From: an uncultured Oscillospiraceae bacterium
GTDB taxonomy: Bacteria > Bacillota > Clostridia > Oscillospirales > Oscillospiraceae
Length of the DNA stretch: 64,000 bases
NCBI GenBank assembly: GCA_947169975.1
Contig: CAMVRT010000002.1
Coordinates: forward strand, 1 to 64,000
Reading direction: 5' to 3'
The first letter of the stretch is position 1, and the number at the start of each line of letters is the position of its first letter. Below are positions 42,698 to 52,734 of the stretch, piece after piece. The notes beneath the pieces are model-generated. The model saw only the letters and a list, made by a program, of their open reading frames with translations, made no database searches and had not been told where the DNA came from. Made by a program: the position numbers and the translations under genes.

Positions 42698-43753
42698 TCA
42701 CTCAATGGTTCCGCCGCCCAGAACGGCGTCGCCGTCGTAGAGCACCGCCGCCTGTCCGGCGGTGATGGCCCGCTGGGGCTCATCAAAGTCCAGGCGCAGC
42801 CGTCCGTCCGGCAGAGGCGTGGCGGTGGCGGGCGTGTCGATCTGGCTGTAGCGGGTCTTGGCGGTGCAGCGGATGGGGGCGGCAGGCGCCTCGCCGCTGA
42901 TCCAGTTGACGGCACAGGCTGTGAGGGTACGGCGGTACAGTCGGTCGTTGTCCCCCAGCGTCACCGTGTTGGCCGACGGGTCCTTGTTCAGTACGTATAC
43001 GCGGCGGCCCAGGCTGATGCCCAGTCCCTTCCCCTGTCCGATGGTATAGCAGGGCAGACCGCGGTGGCGGCCCAATACGGCGCCGCTTTCGTCTACGAAG
43101 TCGCCGGGCATCAGCTCCGCGCCGCTGCGCTGCAGGAAGCCCACGTAGTCGCCGTCCGGCACGAAGCAGATGTCCTGGCTGTCCGCCTTGTCGGCGTTGC
43201 GCAGCCCGGCGCGGCGTGCCTGTTCCCGGATGGCCGGTTTGTCGAAGTCCCCCACCGGCAGCAGCAGGTGGGCCAGCTGGCGCTGGGTCAGCTGGTAGAG
43301 CACGTAGCTCTGATCCTTGCCCCGATCCGCACAGCGCAGCAGGGTATATTTCCCGGTTTTTTCATCCCATGCCACCCGGGCATAGTGCCCCGTGGCCAGA
43401 TAGTCGTAGCCCAGCGTCAGCGCTTTGTCCATCAAAGCGCCGAACTTCAGGCAGCGGTTGCAGTCGATGCAGGGGTTTGGGGTGCGCCCGGCGCAGTATT
43501 CCGCTACGAACCGGGCCGTCACATCGCGGCGGAACCGCTCCGTCTCGTTGAACACGTAAAACCTCATGCCCAGCCGGACGGCCACGGCGCGTGCCTCCTC
43601 AGCGGCCTCGGCGCTGCAGCACTTGCTGTCGTCACCGGGCAGCAGCTTCAGCATGGCGCCGTCGCAGTCATAACCCCGCTCCCGGAGCAGCACGGCGGCG
43701 GCGGAGCTGTCCACCCCGCCGGACATGGCCACAAGAACCTTCTTCCCGTTCAT
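42698..43753 (-). CDS. mnmA: tRNA-specific 2-thiouridylase MnmA
   Basis: Adds sulfur to C2 of wobble uridine 34 of Lys, Glu and Gln tRNAs. PP-loop VAMSGGVDSSAAAVLLRE lies near the N-terminus. The two catalytic cysteines are in TPNPCIDCNRCLKFG and KADSQDICFVPDGDY. The C-terminal beta-barrel domain is complete. 351 residues from ATG 43753, preceded by GAGG; the frame stays open upstream but would overlap the kinase gene. It starts 7 nt after the stop of an atypical histidine kinase gene, so the two are probably co-transcribed. Confidence 0.94.
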   Translation of the reverse strand: MNGKKVLVAMSGGVDSSAAAVLLRERGYDCDGAMLKLLPGDDSKCCSAEAAEEARAVAVRLGMRFYVFNETERFRRDVTARFVAEYCAGRTPNPCIDCNRCLKFGALMDKALTLGYDYLATGHYARVAWDEKTGKYTLLRCADRGKDQSYVLYQLTQRQLAHLLLPVGDFDKPAIREQARRAGLRNADKADSQDICFVPDGDYVGFLQRSGAELMPGDFVDESGAVLGRHRGLPCYTIGQGKGLGISLGRRVYVLNKDPSANTVTLGDNDRLYRRTLTACAVNWISGEAPAAPIRCTAKTRYSQIDTPATATPLPDGRLRLDFDEPQRAITAGQAAVLYDGDAVLGGGTIE

Positions 43754-43760
43754 ATCGGCC

Positions 43761-44573
43761 TCACGCATTCCCATCGCCATGCAGGAACGCGCGGTAGCTC
43801 AGCGCGTCGCTCAAGCCCACCAGCGCACGCGGGAATCCGCCGTCCGGCAGAGCAAAGGGCTCTTCAGCCGCATTCCCCTGCTCCTGATCCGGCAGCGCCA
43901 CCGTGGCTACGGTGCCCTCTCCCTCCCGGGAGGTCAGCAGAAAGCGCCCGCCGTGGCCCTCGGCGATCCGCCGGCACAGCGGCAGGCCCAGGCCCAGCCC
44001 GTGGGGCTGGGGATCCAGCCGCTCGGGATGCAGATACCGGTCAAAAACCGTCTCCATCAGCTCCGGCGCGATGCCGCAGCCGTCGTCCGCCACCGAAAGC
44101 AGCATCTGGCCGCCGCGAAAGTCCAGCGACACCTCGATATGACCGCCGGCCGGAGTGAACTTCATGGCATTGGACAGCAGATTCCACACCAGCCGCTCCA
44201 TCAGCCCCTTGTGCATGCTGATGCGGTGATAGGGCTGCGTGCTGCGGAAGGTCAGCTCCAGCCCTTGCCGGCGCGCCAGCGGCGCGGCCTGATCTATCAG
44301 CTCCTTCAGCCAGGACACCACATCCTCGTCCACGCCGCAGATCACCTTTCCATCCGCCAGCAGCGGCGCGTCGGACATATTATCCACCAGCCGCAGCAGC
44401 CGGTAGTAGCTTTGGGTCAAAATGGCGGCGGCTCGCTCTCCGGCCTCATCACGGGGCTGCTCGGTCTCCAGCTGCCGCAGGGCAGCGTGAATGTTGCCCA
44501 TGGACGTGCGCATCTGCGCGGCGGTGCTGTCCAGCACGCGGCACAGCAGCCGCAGTTCTTCCTCACGGTCCAC
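43761..44573 (-). CDS. Soluble GHKL histidine-kinase-like protein lacking the usual H-box His
   Basis: 270 residues from GTG 44573, which has AGAGGGGGG 7 nt upstream. The ATPase domain is complete: N-box WNLLSNAMKFTPAGG, G1 ADDGCGIAPELMETVFDRYL and G2 GLGLGLPLCRRIAEGHGG. No membrane segment or sensor domain. The dimerisation helix reads STAAQMRTSMGNIHAALRQL; lined up with the usual SHELRTPL, the phosphoacceptor position is Ala. A His lies eight residues later, which might replace it. No response regulator is adjacent. It precedes mnmA. It could be a degenerate kinase, an anti-factor or an unusual kinase. Confidence 0.8.
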   Translation of the reverse strand: MDREEELRLLCRVLDSTAAQMRTSMGNIHAALRQLETEQPRDEAGERAAAILTQSYYRLLRLVDNMSDAPLLADGKVICGVDEDVVSWLKELIDQAAPLARRQGLELTFRSTQPYHRISMHKGLMERLVWNLLSNAMKFTPAGGHIEVSLDFRGGQMLLSVADDGCGIAPELMETVFDRYLHPERLDPQPHGLGLGLPLCRRIAEGHGGRFLLTSREGEGTVATVALPDQEQGNAAEEPFALPDGGFPRALVGLSDALSYRAFLHGDGNA

Positions 44574-44740
44574 GGCAATCCCCCCCTCTCTGTGTATAAG
44601 CATGGCGAATCCCGGGGATATTATCCCCGGAAGATCCCGCCATCCAACGCTGTTTCCGTGCCCACTATACCAAATCCGACGCGGAAAAACAAGGAAAATG
44701 TCACCTTTCGGCTCCCGCCGAAACTTTTTGAAAAAGGGGC

Positions 44741-44768
44741 TTGCAATTTGAAAGAAATCGCATATAAT
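44741..44768 (+). promoter_or_regulatory. Promoter of the first gap gene
   Basis: TTGCAA (44741-44746), 16-bp spacer, perfect TATAAT (44763-44768), 49 bp upstream of the ATG. Confidence 0.7.
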
Positions 44769-44790
44769 ACTAAACGTACCATACATTTGA

Positions 44791-45828
<1,038 letters not shown>

Positions 45829-45862
45829 GGCCGACCCTCCGGTTTTCCTTCCTTTTTTGTTC

Positions 45863-45899
45863 CGGAAATACCGCCGCCCTCCCGGGCGGCGCTATTTCC
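45863..45899 (+). terminator. Long hairpin after the first gap gene
   Basis: GGAAATA and CGCCGCCC pair with GGGCGGCG and TATTTCC, one mismatch between the blocks. No good T run follows, so termination may be partial or it may be an RNA-stabilising stem. Confidence 0.55.
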
Positions 45900-45937
45900 A
45901 TCCACCGACGATTTTCATCGGAAAGGACTCTTTCGCC

Positions 45938-46714
45938 ATGGCTTCTCATCAGATCCTCACCAGCAGACTCAGCATGGACAGCGATATTCCCCTGTACACC
46001 CAGCTGGTGGGCATCATCAAACACAACATCTCCTCCGGCGCACTGTCCACGGGCCAGCTGCTGCCCTCCGAGTCGGAGCTGTGCCGGGCGCTGGATATCA
46101 GCCGCAACACAGTACGTCAGGCCATCGGCGAGCTGGAAGCCGAGGGACTGGTGGTGCGCAAGCGGGGCAAGGGCACCTTTGTGGCCGATCCCAACACCAC
46201 CCGCCGGGGCGTGCAGTACTCCTTTACCACAGAGGTCTCCTCCATGGGCAAAACGCCCTCCTCCACTTTGGTGGACTTTGACATTGTGCGGGCAGACGGG
46301 GATATCTGCCGTATTATGGAGCTGCCCGAGGGCACCAGCGTCTACTGCTTCACCCGGGTGCGGAACGTAGACGGACAGCCCCTGATCCTGGAGACCAGCT
46401 ACTACCCCCAATACATCTACCCCAACCTGAACCGCGACATGGTCCAGACCCACAGCTTTTACAGCCTGCTCTACCACGTGGGCATTACCCCCGCCTCCGC
46501 CGAGGAGACCTACGAGGCCGTCACGGTGAACGGCCGCCGCGCCGAGCTTCTGGCCGTGCCGGACGGCAGCTGCGCTTTTTACCATCGCCGCCGCACCCGC
46601 ACCGACGACGGCAGGATCTATGAGTACACCTGCAGCTATCTGCGCGCCGACCGGGTCAGGCTGGATGTGCATATGCAAAAGAGCGGCGTTACCTTTGCCC
46701 GCTCCATCGACTGA
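45938..46714 (+). CDS. GntR-family (HutC/UTRA) transcriptional regulator
   Basis: 258 residues. N-terminal winged helix typical of GntR proteins (residues 15-80): LPSESELCRALDISRNTVRQ and EAEGLVVRKRGKGTFVAD. The C-terminal UTRA ligand-binding domain (about 100-250) contains ETSYYPQYIYPNLNRDM. HutC-type members bind sugars, sugar phosphates, amino acids or nucleosides. Start ATG 45938 has AAAGGA upstream. Position between two GAPDH genes suggests that it controls one or both in response to a metabolite. A terminator follows. Confidence 0.9.
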   Translation: MASHQILTSRLSMDSDIPLYTQLVGIIKHNISSGALSTGQLLPSESELCRALDISRNTVRQAIGELEAEGLVVRKRGKGTFVADPNTTRRGVQYSFTTEVSSMGKTPSSTLVDFDIVRADGDICRIMELPEGTSVYCFTRVRNVDGQPLILETSYYPQYIYPNLNRDMVQTHSFYSLLYHVGITPASAEETYEAVTVNGRRAELLAVPDGSCAFYHRRRTRTDDGRIYEYTCSYLRADRVRLDVHMQKSGVTFARSID

Positions 46715-46737
46715 TCCCGTCCATGGCCAATATGCCC

Positions 46738-46768
46738 CCGCCCCTGTCAAAACAGGGGCGGTTTTTTT
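46738..46768 (+). terminator. Terminator after the GntR gene
   Basis: CCGCCCCTGT and ACAGGGGCGG, loop CAAA, then TTTTTTT. Confidence 0.9.
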
Positions 46769-46902
46769 CGTTTCAGGCAGTTATTTGTATAGTCTCAAAC
46801 GTATGGAACATTCCATTGTATTTTTGCGGAAAAGTTGGCAAAAATGTGAATATCCCACAAAAAGCCCCCACTTTTTTCGTACATCATTCTCTTGAAAATG
46901 TG

Positions 46903-46930
46903 CTGACAGAACGTCTTTTTGTGGTATAAT
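46903..46930 (+). promoter_or_regulatory. Promoter of the second gap gene
   Basis: CTGACA (46903-46908), 16-bp spacer, perfect TATAAT (46925-46930). The 130 bp upstream, from 46770, are AT-rich and hold no gene. Confidence 0.6.
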
Positions 46931-46984
46931 CAGGGTGGAACAAAAAGGCCGTGAGGACGGCACATTTGGAAGGAGACGGTTATC

Positions 46985-48025
46985 ATGCCCATCAAAGTTG
47001 GTATCAACGGTTTCGGCCGCATCGGCCGCGTCATTCTGCGCATCCTGGCGGAGCACCCCGACAAGTACGAGATCTGCGGCATCAACCTGCGCAAAGCGGA
47101 TCTGCCCTACATGGTCTATCTGGTGAAGTACGACTCCGTATTCCGCTGCTTCAACGGCACCGTGGAGCATCAGGACGGCTATCTGGTCATCAACGGTCAT
47201 AAGATCAAGATCTTCAGCGAGAGCGACGCCGTGATGATCCCCTGGCACACCTGCGGCGCAGAGTACATCATCGAATCCACCGGCGCCTTCAACACCATGG
47301 AGAAGGCCATGCGCCACTTCAAGGGCGGCGCTAAGAAGGTCATCATCACCGCCCCCGCCAAGGACGAGGTGACCCCCACCTTTGTGTACGGCGTCAACCA
47401 CCTGGGCTATCAGCCCGATATGGACGTTGTGTCCAACGCCAGCTGCACCACCAACTGCCTGGCTCCCCTGGCCAAGGTCATCCACGATGAGTTCGGTATC
47501 GAGCAGTCCCTCATGTCCACCATCCACGCCTCCACCGCCAAGCAGAAGGCCGTTGACTCCCGCGGCGGCAGCGACTGGCGCACCGGCCGTTCCATTCTGA
47601 ACAACATCATCCCCAGCTCCACCGGCGCCGCCAAGGCCGTGGGCCGCGTCATTCCCTCCCTGAAGGGCAAGATGACCGGTATGTCCTTCCGCGTGCCTAC
47701 CGCCGATGTGTCTGTGGTGGACCTGACCGCCCGTCTCAGCCGCACCACTACCTACGCCGAGATCTGCTACGCCATCCGACACGCCTCCGAGACCACCATG
47801 AAGGATATCATCGGCTACACCACCGACCAGGTGGTGTCCACCGATCTGATCGGCAACCCCTGCCCCTGCATCTTCGACGAAACCGCCGGCATCATGCTGG
47901 ATCACGACTTCGTCAAGCTGATTGCCTGGTACGACAACGAGTTCGGCTACAGCAACATGGTCGTGCGCATGATGGATCATATGTATTCCGTGGATCACCC
48001 CGACGAGGAAGTCGTCGAAAAGTAA
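46985..48025 (+). CDS. Second glyceraldehyde-3-phosphate dehydrogenase, atypical cofactor site
   Basis: 346 residues, a clear [25 protein letters not shown], active site [17 protein letters not shown] and [18 protein letters not shown]. It is well diverged from the first copy. Where the first copy has GINDL, with the Asp that favours NAD, this one reads GINLRKADL. In the loop that also contacts the cofactor it has [11 protein letters not shown] in place of [11 protein letters not shown]. Loss of the Asp and gain of Arg suggest preference for NADP, as in gluconeogenic GapB-type enzymes; this is inference. It has an extra acidic C-terminal tail ([10 protein letters not shown]). RBS AAGGAGACGG. 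Confidence 0.92.
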   Translation: MPIKVGINGFGRIGRVILRILAEHPDKYEICGINLRKADLPYMVYLVKYDSVFRCFNGTVEHQDGYLVINGHKIKIFSESDAVMIPWHTCGAEYIIESTGAFNTMEKAMRHFKGGAKKVIITAPAKDEVTPTFVYGVNHLGYQPDMDVVSNASCTTNCLAPLAKVIHDEFGIEQSLMSTIHASTAKQKAVDSRGGSDWRTGRSILNNIIPSSTGAAKAVGRVIPSLKGKMTGMSFRVPTADVSVVDLTARLSRTTTYAEICYAIRHASETTMKDIIGYTTDQVVSTDLIGNPCPCIFDETAGIMLDHDFVKLIAWYDNEFGYSNMVVRMMDHMYSVDHPDEEVVEK

Positions 48026-48040
48026 ACTTTTTCCTCTTAT

Positions 48041-48076
48041 ATCGGCCGTCCTTTCCGGACGGCCGATATTTTTTTG
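48041..48076 (+). terminator. Terminator after the second gap gene
   Basis: ATCGGCCGTCC-TTTCC-GGACGGCCGAT, then ATTTTTTTG. Confidence 0.9.
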
Positions 48077-48203
48077 TAACAATTGCGTGAACAATCCGTC
48101 CCGGCGCTTGCTTTCCCGCCCTCTCCGTGGTAAACTGTCCTATCATTATCATGGGTGTTTGTGCGGCACTGCCGCATCCACCCGGGGCAAAGGAGGGTTG
48201 ACC

Positions 48204-51200
48204 ATGCCGGGCTTCAGTGTCAAAAAACCGCTGACCATCTTTGTGGCCGTATTGGCTGTTCTCATTCTGGGCGTGGTGGCCTATCTGAAAATGACCCCCG
48301 ATCTGATGCCCAACATGAACTTCCCCTACGCCATTATTGTCACCGTGGACGCCGGCGCCAGCCCCGAAACGGTGGAGACGGAGGTCACCCGCCCGCTGGA
48401 GCAGGCCATGGCCACGCTGGAGCACATCAAGTCCGTCTCCTCCTCCAGCCGGGACAGCATGTCGCTGGTGGTGCTGGAGTTTGAGGAAGGCGTGAATATG
48501 GAAACGGTGGGCGTGGACATCCAGCAGAAGATCGAGCCCCTGAAGGGCACGTGGAGCGACACCGTTTCCGCCCCCTACGTTCTGAAGATCAACCCCTCCA
48601 TGCTGCCCGTGGAAGTGGCGGCCGTCTCCTATGGCGGCCGGGACGTGTACGCGCTCAGCGAGTTTGTAGAAAGCACCCTGACCAGCCGGCTGGACGGCAT
48701 TCCCGGCGTGGCCCAGGTGGCCATCAGCGGCACCGTGTCCTCCCAGGCTCATGTGGTCATCAGTCAGGAAAAGCTGGACGTTCTGGGCGGCGTGATCTCC
48801 GAGGTGCTGACGCACCGGCTGGACGAGACGGAGGAGCAGCTGCTCCAGACCCGCGCCGACATTGAAGCAGCTCAGCAGGCTATGGCCGACGCCGAGGAGT
48901 CCGCCATCGGCGGCGCGGTGGAGACCGCTCTGGGCACGCTGCAGCAGGGCCTGCGCCAGCTGCAGCAGCAGCGGGACGATCTGACCGCCCAATCCAATCG
49001 GCTGCAGCAGCTGGCCGAAATGCTGTCGGACGTGGACGGACAGTTGGTTTCCGTCCGGGCCCAGATCGCCTCGCTGGAGCTGATAGCCGATCCCACCGAG
49101 GAACAGGCTGCCCAGTTGGCCGCACTGCGGCGGGATGAGGCCGATCTGCTGGCCCAGCGTCAGCTGATTGAAGGTCAGCTGAACGCCATGGGCACCACAC
49201 CGGAGGCGCTGCAGCAGCGTCTGGCGGAGCTGAATGACGCGCTGGAGCAGGTGAACAGCGCCATTGACAATCTCACCCGGGACTCCACCATCGCGGACCT
49301 GTCCCGGCAGGTGACCTCCGGCCTCATTTCCGGACTGGACGCCGTGACCCAGCTCAGCAGCGGCACCGTCCAGATCACCCAGGCTCTGGCCCAGATCGAT
49401 CAGGCTCTGGCCTCCGTCAGCGCCTACCGGGAGCAGATCGCCCGGCAGTCGGATTTGAGCGGGCTTTTGAGCATCCAGACCATTTCCGGCATCCTGACGG
49501 CCCAGAACTTCTCCATGCCCGCCGGCTATATTCGGGACGATGACGGCGTGCAGTACATGGTCTCCGTGGGCGACGCCTTTTCGAGCCGCCAGCAGCTGGA
49601 GGATCTGCTGCTGTTTGACCTGGGTATCGAGGGAATTGACCCCATCACGCTGCACCAGGTGGCGGACGTGTTCATTACCGACGACTCCGATGAGCTCTAC
49701 ACCCGGCTCAACGGGGAGAACGGCATCATCATCACCTTTACCAAGCAGTCCAACGTGTCCACGGCGGAGGTCTCCGACAACATTGCCCTCCGTGTTTCCC
49801 AGCTGGAAAAGGAGTTTGACGGGCTGCACTTCCACAAACTGGTGGATCAGGGCGACTACATCCACCTCATCGTCCGCACCATTATCACATCCCTGCTGTG
49901 GGGTGCGCTGTTCTCCGTGCTGGTGCTGTTTATCTTCCTGCGCGACTGGCGTCCCACCCTCATTACCCTGTTGAGTATTCCCACCAGCGTCATCTTTGCG
50001 GTGGTGCTGATGTACTTCACCGGCGTCACCATCAATATGGTGTCTCTCAGCGGCCTGGCCGTGTCGGTAGGCATGCTGGTGGATAACTCCGTGGTGGTCA
50101 TTGAGAACATCTACCGGCTCCGTGCCAAGGGCGCTACCGTGATCCAGGCCGCCGTATCCGGCGCGCGGCAGGTGCTGGGCGCTATCGTGGCCTCTACGCT
50201 GACCACGGTGTGCGTGTTCCTGCCCATTGTGTTCGTGGAGGGCATCACCAAGCAGCTCTTCACCGACCTGGCTCTCACCATGAGCTACTCCCTGCTGGCC
50301 AGCCTCATCGTGGCCCTGACTCTGGTTCCCGCCATGGCCAGCGGCATGCTGCGGCAGGAAAAGCCCGCCAAGCCGGGCCTGCTGGACCGAATTTACCCCC
50401 TTTACCGCAAGGCCGCCGTCTGGTCGCTGAATCACAAGGCCGTGGTGCTGGGGGTGGCAGCCCTTGCCCTTATCCTGTCCGCCTGGGGCGCCATCAGCCG
50501 GGGCTTCACCTTCATGCCCCAGCTGGATATGAACAACGTCTCCGTCACCGTCACCATGCCGGAGGGCTGTGACCGCGCCACCGCCGTGAAACTGGCCGAC
50601 GAGGTTTCCCGCCGGGCCATGACCTTGGACAAGGTGGAAACCGTGGGCGCCATGATGCGTGCATCCGGCAGCAGCACCTCTGTTTTCCGTGAGGAGGGCG
50701 GCGCATACGATGTGACGCTGTATATCACCCTGCCGGAGGGCGAGTTCGGTCTGGCCGCCGGCCATCAGATCGAAGCGCTGTGCGCGGATCTGCCCTGCCA
50801 GGTGGAGGCCAAGCCGGTGATGAGTCTCGATATGCTCACCGGCACCGGCATCTCCGCCAACCTCTACAGCGACAATATGGAGGATCTTCAGGAGGCCGCC
50901 GCGCTGCTGGGTGAGACCATGGCGTCCGTACCCGGCACTGCCAATGTGTCCAGCGGGCTGGAGGACGCCGTCCCCGCCCTTCACATCTCCATCGACCGCA
51001 ACGAAGCCATGAAGCACGGGCTGACAGTGGCCCAGATCTATCTCCAGATCACCACTGCCCTCACCGACTCCACCGTCAACGGCAGCATGACCCTGGACGG
51101 GCAGCGGATGGATGTGGTCATTGAGACCGATGAATCCGGACGTCTCACCCGGGAGACGCTGCTGGAGCTGCCCATCACCCCCGGCAGCATGTCGCTGCCC

Positions 51201-52130
51201 TCTTCCGGTATGATGAGCGGGACCGGCATGGGCGACCTCTCCGGCATGATGAGCGGAACGGGTATGGGCGACCTCTCCGGCATGATGAGCGGAACGGATA
51301 TGGGCGGCATGTCCGCCATGATGGGCTCCGGCGATCTTTCGCTCCCCTCTGCTTCAGGCGGTCAGTCGGCAGAGAGCTTCCCCCTGGGGGAGGTTGCCGC
51401 CGTGGAGGAGACCGTCAGTCTCAGCACCATCCAGCGCTCCCAGCAGCGGCGCTATATCACCGTCAGCGCCGATATCGCCGAGGGCTACAACGTGACCAAG
51501 GTCACCTCTGCCGTGCAGCGCGCCGCAGCGGATCTGGCGCTGCCGGAGTCCGTCTCGGTGGTCTTTGACGGCGAAAATGAGGCCATTCTGGACGCCATGG
51601 GTCAGGTCCTGCTGATGGTGGGTCTGGGCATCGCGCTGGTCTACTTCATCATGGTGGCCCAGTTCCAGTCCCTCAAATCCCCCTTCATCGTCATGTTCAC
51701 CATTCCGCTGGCCTTTACCGGCGGCTTCCTGGCTCTGCTGATCTCCGGCATAGAGCTGAGCGTCATCTCTCTCATCGGCTTTGTGATGCTGGTGGGCATC
51801 ATCGTCAACAACGGCATCGTGCTGGTGGACTACATCAACCAGCAGCGGCAAGCCGGCATGGAACGGCGGGAGGCTATCGTCGAGGCCGGCGTCACCCGTA
51901 TGCGGCCCATCCTCATGACCTCGCTCACCACCATTTTGGGTCTTATCGTCATGGCCCTTGCCCGGAACGTGGGCACCTCCATGATGCAGCCGGTGGCGCT
52001 GGTCTGCATCGGCGGACTGCTGTACGCCACGCTGATGACGCTGTTCGTGGTACCGTGTATGTACGACATGATGAACAAACGGGAGCTGCGCAAGGTGGAC
52101 GAAGAGGAATTGAAAACGCTGGATCTATAG
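48204..52130 (+). CDS. RND-family efflux permease with long coiled-coil insertion
   Basis: 1308 residues, about 250 longer than usual RND permeases. Standard parts are present: first helix LTIFVAVLAVLILGVVAYL, porter-domain start MTPDLMPNMNFPYAIIVTVD, helices IVRTIITSLLWGALFSVLVL and MVSLSGLAVSVGMLVDNSVV (carrying the central GMLVDN motif), and the C-terminal IIVNNGIVLVDYINQQRQAG. Within the first porter domain, where normal proteins run VVQALRAQN, there is an insertion (about residues 205-430) predicted to be coiled coil: LDETEEQLLQTRADIEAAQQ and LRQLQQQRDDLTAQSNRLQQ. A Met/Gly repeat region lies near 1003-1038. ATG 48204 has AAGGAGGG. No MFP or outer-membrane partner is nearby, as expected in a monoderm. 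Confidence 0.9.
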   Translation: MPGFSVKKPLTIFVAVLAVLILGVVAYLKMTPDLMPNMNFPYAIIVTVDAGASPETVETEVTRPLEQAMATLEHIKSVSSSSRDSMSLVVLEFEEGVNMETVGVDIQQKIEPLKGTWSDTVSAPYVLKINPSMLPVEVAAVSYGGRDVYALSEFVESTLTSRLDGIPGVAQVAISGTVSSQAHVVISQEKLDVLGGVISEVLTHRLDETEEQLLQTRADIEAAQQAMADAEESAIGGAVETALGTLQQGLRQLQQQRDDLTAQSNRLQQLAEMLSDVDGQLVSVRAQIASLELIADPTEEQAAQLAALRRDEADLLAQRQLIEGQLNAMGTTPEALQQRLAELNDALEQVNSAIDNLTRDSTIADLSRQVTSGLISGLDAVTQLSSGTVQITQALAQIDQALASVSAYREQIARQSDLSGLLSIQTISGILTAQNFSMPAGYIRDDDGVQYMVSVGDAFSSRQQLEDLLLFDLGIEGIDPITLHQVADVFITDDSDELYTRLNGENGIIITFTKQSNVSTAEVSDNIALRVSQLEKEFDGLHFHKLVDQGDYIHLIVRTIITSLLWGALFSVLVLFIFLRDWRPTLITLLSIPTSVIFAVVLMYFTGVTINMVSLSGLAVSVGMLVDNSVVVIENIYRLRAKGATVIQAAVSGARQVLGAIVASTLTTVCVFLPIVFVEGITKQLFTDLALTMSYSLLASLIVALTLVPAMASGMLRQEKPAKPGLLDRIYPLYRKAAVWSLNHKAVVLGVAALALILSAWGAISRGFTFMPQLDMNNVSVTVTMPEGCDRATAVKLADEVSRRAMTLDKVETVGAMMRASGSSTSVFREEGGAYDVTLYITLPEGEFGLAAGHQIEALCADLPCQVEAKPVMSLDMLTGTGISANLYSDNMEDLQEAAALLGETMASVPGTANVSSGLEDAVPALHISIDRNEAMKHGLTVAQIYLQITTALTDSTVNGSMTLDGQRMDVVIETDESGRLTRETLLELPITPGSMSLPSSGMMSGTGMGDLSGMMSGTGMGDLSGMMSGTDMGGMSAMMGSGDLSLPSASGGQSAESFPLGEVAAVEETVSLSTIQRSQQRRYITVSADIAEGYNVTKVTSAVQRAAADLALPESVSVVFDGENEAILDAMGQVLLMVGLGIALVYFIMVAQFQSLKSPFIVMFTIPLAFTGGFLALLISGIELSVISLIGFVMLVGIIVNNGIVLVDYINQQRQAGMERREAIVEAGVTRMRPILMTSLTTILGLIVMALARNVGTSMMQPVALVCIGGLLYATLMTLFVVPCMYDMMNKRELRKVDEEELKTLDL
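51210..51317 (+). repeat. Three 36-bp tandem repeats in the RND gene
   Basis: Units start ATGATGAGCGG and encode MMSGTGMGDLSG, MMSGTGMGDLSG and MMSGTDMGGMSA. They form a Met/Gly-rich loop in the second extracytoplasmic domain. Confidence 0.9.
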
Positions 52131-52136
52131 CAAGTT

Positions 52137-52167
52137 AAGAGGCGAGGGCACGTGCCCTCGCCTCTTT
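52137..52167. terminator. Bidirectional terminator between RND and spoVAC genes
   Basis: Perfect palindrome AAGAGGCGAGGGCAC/GTGCCCTCGCCTCTT followed by TT; 6 nt after the RND stop and 3 nt beyond the spoVAC stop. Confidence 0.85.
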
Positions 52168-52169
52168 TG

Positions 52170-52616
52170 CTATGATAATATGTCGATGAGCCACAGCACC
52201 AGCCCGTACAATGCGCTGGCCGCCGTGCCGAACACGATGACCGGCCCGGCGATGGTAAACATCTTCACCGCCGTACCGGTGATAACGCCCTCGGCCCGGA
52301 AGTCCACCGCCGGGGACACCACGGAGTTGGCAAAGCCGGTGATGGGCACCAGCGTACCGGCGCCGGCAAACCGGGCCAGCCGGTGATAGAGTCCCAGGGC
52401 CGTCAGCACCGCGGAGAGAAACACCAGCGACACGGAGGCCGCGGCGGAGGCGTCATCCTTCCCCAGCCCCAGCGAGGCCCAGCCGTCGGCAATAAGCTGG
52501 CCCAGCACGCAGATCAGCCCGCCCACCGCAAAGGCCAGCGCCACGTTTTTCAGCAGAGGCGAGGCGTCCTGCTTTTCCTTGATATACGCCTGATATTCCT
52601 GGGGCGTCATATCCAT
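52170..52616 (-). CDS. spoVAC: Stage V sporulation protein AC
   Basis: Membrane protein of the SpoVA channel, which moves dipicolinic acid into and out of the spore; SpoVAC also acts as a mechanosensitive channel in Bacillus. 148 residues. Recognised by SPLLKNVALAFAVGGLICVL, RFAGAGTLVPITGFANSVVS and VKMFTIAGPVIVFGTA. Four or so membrane segments. It is alone: SpoVAD and SpoVAE, normally next to it, are not here. RBS AAAGGATG before ATG 52616. No convincing sigma-G promoter could be read upstream. Strong evidence that the organism belongs to a spore-forming lineage. Confidence 0.93.
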   Translation of the reverse strand: MDMTPQEYQAYIKEKQDASPLLKNVALAFAVGGLICVLGQLIADGWASLGLGKDDASAAASVSLVFLSAVLTALGLYHRLARFAGAGTLVPITGFANSVVSPAVDFRAEGVITGTAVKMFTIAGPVIVFGTAASALYGLVLWLIDILS

Positions 52617-52673
52617 GGGATCACATCCTTTCTCCCATAGTTTTCCGCCTGCGGTGAAATTTCATGCATCGGC

Positions 52674-52702
52674 TTGTCAAAAGACAGGAAAATCGCTATA
52701 CT
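52674..52702 (+). promoter_or_regulatory. Promoter of the ferredoxin-hemW group
   Basis: TTGTCA (52674-52679), 17-bp spacer, TATACT (52697-52702), 32 bp before the ferredoxin start codon. Confidence 0.6.
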
Positions 52703-52734
52703 GACAGTAACAATCCGCGAAAGGAGGCGCCGTC

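Noticed and set aside
40474-42915. An 813-codon minus-strand frame across the riboswitch and two lipoprotein genes
   Set aside because: It is antisense to a riboswitch and two lipoproteins with clear signals; the Gly/Leu/Val repeats mirror the opposite strand.
47913-51017. A 1034-codon open frame antisense to the RND gene
   Set aside because: His/Gln/Gly-rich shadow of the RND coding sequence, with no signals of its own.
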